A DNA stretch of 10,548 nt from Goniomonas avonlea (taxonomy: Eukaryota > Cryptophyceae > Goniomonadida > Goniomonadaceae), in assembly GCA_003573635.1 (NCBI GenBank), contig QUTJ01031256.1, positions 1 through 10,548 of the forward strand, written 5' to 3'. The notes beneath the pieces were generated by a model. That model was given only the letters and a program-made list of their open reading frames with translations. It had not been told where the DNA came from and made no database searches. Shown here one piece after another: positions 8,497 to 10,548 of the stretch (position 1 is the stretch's first letter; each line of letters starts with the position of its first letter). The position numbers and the translations under genes are program-made.

Positions 8497-8904
8497 ATGG
8501 CCCACATTGGTCCCCCGCTGCCCCCAAGGGCGAACATCGCGGCGTCGTGGTTCTCATCTCACTTCAGGTGGAGAAGGCCGGCCCCGCAACAGCGTGAAAA
8601 CAACGCTGCTCTGTGTGTGCAGCGTGCCTGGCAGAGATCTCGGAGACAGAGGCAAGAAAACTCTTTGACGAAGTCTGCGGGTACGACGGCTGGTGGGGTC
8701 AGCCGGACTTCCTCGGGGGTCAGCCGCACGGCCTCGGGGATCAGCCGGACAGCCTCGGGTGTCAGTCGGACGGCCTCGGGCAAGGAGATCAACGCAACAT
8801 GCTCGACATGCTCGCAACCGTACCATTCCGCAGGTGGCCTGTCGGCGCTGTGTCCCGACTGCAGGCCAGCAACGGCGAAAGGAGCTAAAGGGAACCTTGG
8901 CTGA
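8497..8904 (+). CDS. Possible small gene: IQ-like motif, tandem 7-residue repeats and Cys2-Cys2 tail, 135 aa
   Basis: I do not recognise the protein. The ATG at 8497 is the first after an in-frame stop at 8488-8490, and the frame closes with TGA at 8902-8904. Residues about 37-53 (ALCVQRAWQRSRRQRQE) resemble a calmodulin-binding IQ motif, but Gln sits where the first basic residue usually is. Four tandem copies of a GVSRTAS-type heptad follow, then KEINATCSTCSQPYHSAGG and LCPDC, giving a CxxC-x13-CxxC pattern that could bind zinc. The TTCAG at about 8563-8567 looks like a splice acceptor, so the true gene could be spliced with a different 5' end. The opposite strand is also open here (8554-9063), so coding status and strand are uncertain. 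Confidence 0.35.
   Translation: MAHIGPPLPPRANIAASWFSSHFRWRRPAPQQRENNAALCVQRAWQRSRRQRQENSLTKSAGTTAGGVSRTSSGVSRTASGISRTASGVSRTASGKEINATCSTCSQPYHSAGGLSALCPDCRPATAKGAKGNLG
8699..8782. repeat. Four tandem 21-bp units inside the possible small gene
   Basis: Units start at 8699, 8720, 8741 and 8762 with exact 21-bp spacing and a few substitutions each. Because 21 is a multiple of three, every copy preserves the reading frame. Read on the plus strand they encode GVSRTSS/GVSRTAS/GISRTAS/GVSRTAS. Confidence 0.9.
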
Positions 8905-9167
8905 GTTGACCAGCCAATGTCCTCCTTGATTGCCTTTCGGCTGGAGACATTCATGCCTGCTGTGTCTGTGTTCCTTCTGCAACTCTAAACATGCCTTTAC
9001 TGTTTCTGCATGGAACGAGCAGAAGGCAGTGACAGAGCCTGTGGTGGCTTGTGGCCGTTCCAAAATTTAACACACGGGGGCCATGTGCAGGGTACGTGGT
9101 TGCAGAGTTGTGAGGGTTCGCGTGAGAGCAAGAAGTGCCAGGACCACTCTCGCCAGTCTCACAGCCT

Positions 9168-9217
9168 GTCCCCGTCTCTGTCGTCTCTGTCTCTGTCTGT
9201 CTCTGCCACTCTCTCTG
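9168..9217. repeat. Pyrimidine-rich simple repeat (TCTGTC/TCTC)
   Basis: The plus strand is almost pure C, T and G in imperfect GTCTCTGTC words. It is low-complexity sequence with no coding pattern. Confidence 0.8.
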
Positions 9218-9407
9218 GGATACGATGATAAGACATAACCGCAAAGAGTCGAGCATCAGATCTCGCTCGTGCATCAGGGGGGGGTCACGAATCACAAAGG
9301 CAAAGAAGTTGCCATAATAGTCACAAAGGCAGGAGCTTGGCAGCTGCACGTTTCTTCTTGCCACCGACAACGCCGAGGCCACCAGCTTGGCCAAGACCTA
9401 CTTTGTC

Positions 9408-9447
9408 ACCGCACAGTGGTGAATTTTACCGCAAAGCGGTGAATTTT
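9408..9447. repeat. Two 20-bp tandem units, each with a small inverted repeat
   Basis: The units at 9408-9427 and 9428-9447 differ at two bases. Each opens with an ACCGC...GCGGT or ACCAC-type arm pair (ACCGCAAAGCGGT is a perfect 5-bp stem with a 3-base loop) and closes with GAATTTT. It could form a short hairpin; its role is unknown. Confidence 0.85.
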
Positions 9448-9829
9448 ATGACGTTGTGGATTTAGTGGGAGGACGTGAGCAGAGGGCTTGTCCAACAACA
9501 GGACTGGCACAGCCGAGTGTCAGTTCCCCAGGTTTGCAGAGCACAGGTGTTAGCGTGAGAGAGGGGGGGAGTGAGAGGGAGAGTGCCTTCGAAGTCTGTG
9601 CCCTTGCCCAGTGAACACATTCCACACTTGAGAGACAGGTGCGGGGCCTGGAAATGTTGCGCTCAAGGGTGCAATGAAACAGAAGAAGAAAAGAAAAAAG
9701 ACGAGCATGTGTTCAAACCCTCAGGGGACACGCGTGACTTTTCAGCTCGTTTTTTTTCAGCGTCACGTGACAGCACTGGAGTTCAATAAGTCGCCAGATC
9801 CAAGAGGTTCGTCATGAGCGATCACAATA

Positions 9830-10475
9830 TTCGCTAGTACCGACATTTGGCTTGCTCGTCATTAACGATGGTGGCAATGTCACAGTTAGTCGTCAACGCC
9901 GACGACGGCAGATCGCCGTGAACGCTGACAAGGCGCTTCCCTGCTCCCAGCGACATCTCGGCAAGGTCTTGTGGGCCGGTCCGCATTGACAGGGAGAGTG
10001 TCCTGGTCATCCGCGATAGCGTTGACGATAATGACATAGTTTTCCCCACCCTTGGCCCTCCTGGTCATCCGCTGTGCTCGTTGACAGGGACAGTGTCTGG
10101 TCATCCGCGATAGTCAACGCTAGTGTAACGACACCGTCTCAACGGCGACCTCTCCGTGTGTCAGTCATCTCGCTGAGTCCTCCAGCCATCAACGATAGTG
10201 TCGTTGCGAACGACACCGTTTCAATGTCTAAGCGCGGCGTCTTGGTAACCGCCACCGCTTCCTTGGTTCACCGTGAACGATCACGCTGGTGTAACGACAA
10301 CCATACGTGTCAATGACGTCTTGGTAACCGCCACCGCTTCCTTGGTTCGCCGTGAATGATCACGTTAGTCTTCTGCGATAACAACAATCACGTCATTGAT
10401 CACCGCCACCACTTCCTTGGTTCGGCGTGAATGATCGCGTTAGTCTTCTGCGATAACGACAATCATGTCCCCCTC
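9830..10475. repeat. Degenerate tandem array, period about 75-95 bp
   Basis: Three sets of copies show the period. A 34-base block beginning TTGACAGGGAGAGTG at 9986 recurs at 10081. AACGACACCGTCTCAA at 10127 recurs at 10209 with one change. The segment beginning CTTGGTAACCGCCACCG at 10241 recurs at 10320, and its CCGCCACC part again near 10403. Shared words (GTGAATGATCACG, TTAGTCTTCTGCGATAAC) extend through each unit. Earlier sequence from about 9830 has weaker matches. The reading frames contain many stops, so it is satellite-like noncoding DNA rather than a gene. Confidence 0.75.
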
Positions 10476-10548
10476 CACCCAGCGGCGTCTGGTCGTTTTG
10501 TCTTCTGGGTTGAGTTCTGGCTTCTCGTCCAGCCGCTGCGGAAACACT
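10476..10548. other. Right edge, beyond the tandem array
   Basis: The last 73 bases do not match the repeat unit clearly. They are too short to assign. Confidence 0.4.

Larger units (their letters stand above)
8905..9819. other. Intergenic stretch with no supported gene
   Basis: Open frames here are short, lack domains and overlap low-complexity DNA. Apart from the two repeats listed separately, it contains a perfect 10-bp palindrome GTCACGTGAC at 9762-9771 (an E-box core) just after a T-run ending in CAG. I see nothing else of note. Confidence 0.6.

Noticed and set aside
9320-9397. Possible minus-strand terminal exon encoding GLGQAGGLGVVGGKKKRAAAK
   Set aside because: The proposed acceptor (AAAGTAG) has a poor pyrimidine tract and no partner exon can be seen to the right.
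9762-9771. Perfect palindrome GTCACGTGAC with E-box core
   Set aside because: A single 10-bp palindrome with no adjacent gene is not enough to call a regulatory site.
9834-10104. Two overlapping minus-strand frames of about 70 codons in the right-hand repeat array
   Set aside because: The same repeat unit read elsewhere in the array is broken by stops, so the frames are chance products of the repeat.

Overview
This is nuclear DNA of an intron-rich eukaryote. Genes are split by many short GT-AG introns, most between 42 and 180 nt, and the spaces between them are full of simple and tandem repeats. The product set (a tubulin tyrosine ligase-like enzyme, importin beta and a flavodoxin-fold quinone reductase with a probable mitochondrial leader) fits a flagellated unicellular eukaryote. 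A choanoflagellate-like protist is one possibility, but the sequence alone does not settle the lineage. I see no prokaryotic, viral, CRISPR or mobile-element coding content.

Layout from left to right. (1) 82-2749, minus strand: a TTLL-family polyglutamylase/ligase gene. I rebuilt it by hand as 11 exons encoding 364 residues, with every splice phase consistent. Its three 3'-most introns are long and full of minisatellite repeats. (2) 2750-2866: a 117-bp AT-rich divergent promoter. (3) 2867-3571, plus strand: an intronless NAD(P)H:quinone oxidoreductase-like gene. (4) 3572-4279: a convergent intergenic region with a GACAGT hexamer array between two copies of a longer repeat. (5) 4280-8331, minus strand: a complete importin beta (karyopherin beta-1) gene, rebuilt as 17 exons encoding 888 residues. 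(6) 8332-8496: a possible second divergent promoter. (7) 8497-8904, plus strand: a possible small gene whose product has a degenerate IQ-like motif, four tandem 7-residue repeats and a Cys2-Cys2 zinc-binding-like end. This call is weak. (8) 8905-10548: no gene I can support. It holds pyrimidine-rich DNA, a 20-bp tandem hairpin repeat and a degenerate tandem array with a 75-95 bp period that runs to the right edge.

The genes are not obviously one pathway. Importin beta carries NLS cargo into the nucleus with Ran, TTLL enzymes modify tubulin in cilia and centrioles, and the quinone reductase is a redox enzyme. No undescribed system is evident. The points most worth a second look are the duplicated splice-acceptor blocks in a TTLL intron, a probable GC-AG intron, three stop-free introns of length 3n, an altered ATP-loop residue in the TTLL protein, a missing tryptophan in the importin beta acidic loop, and the satellite-like array.
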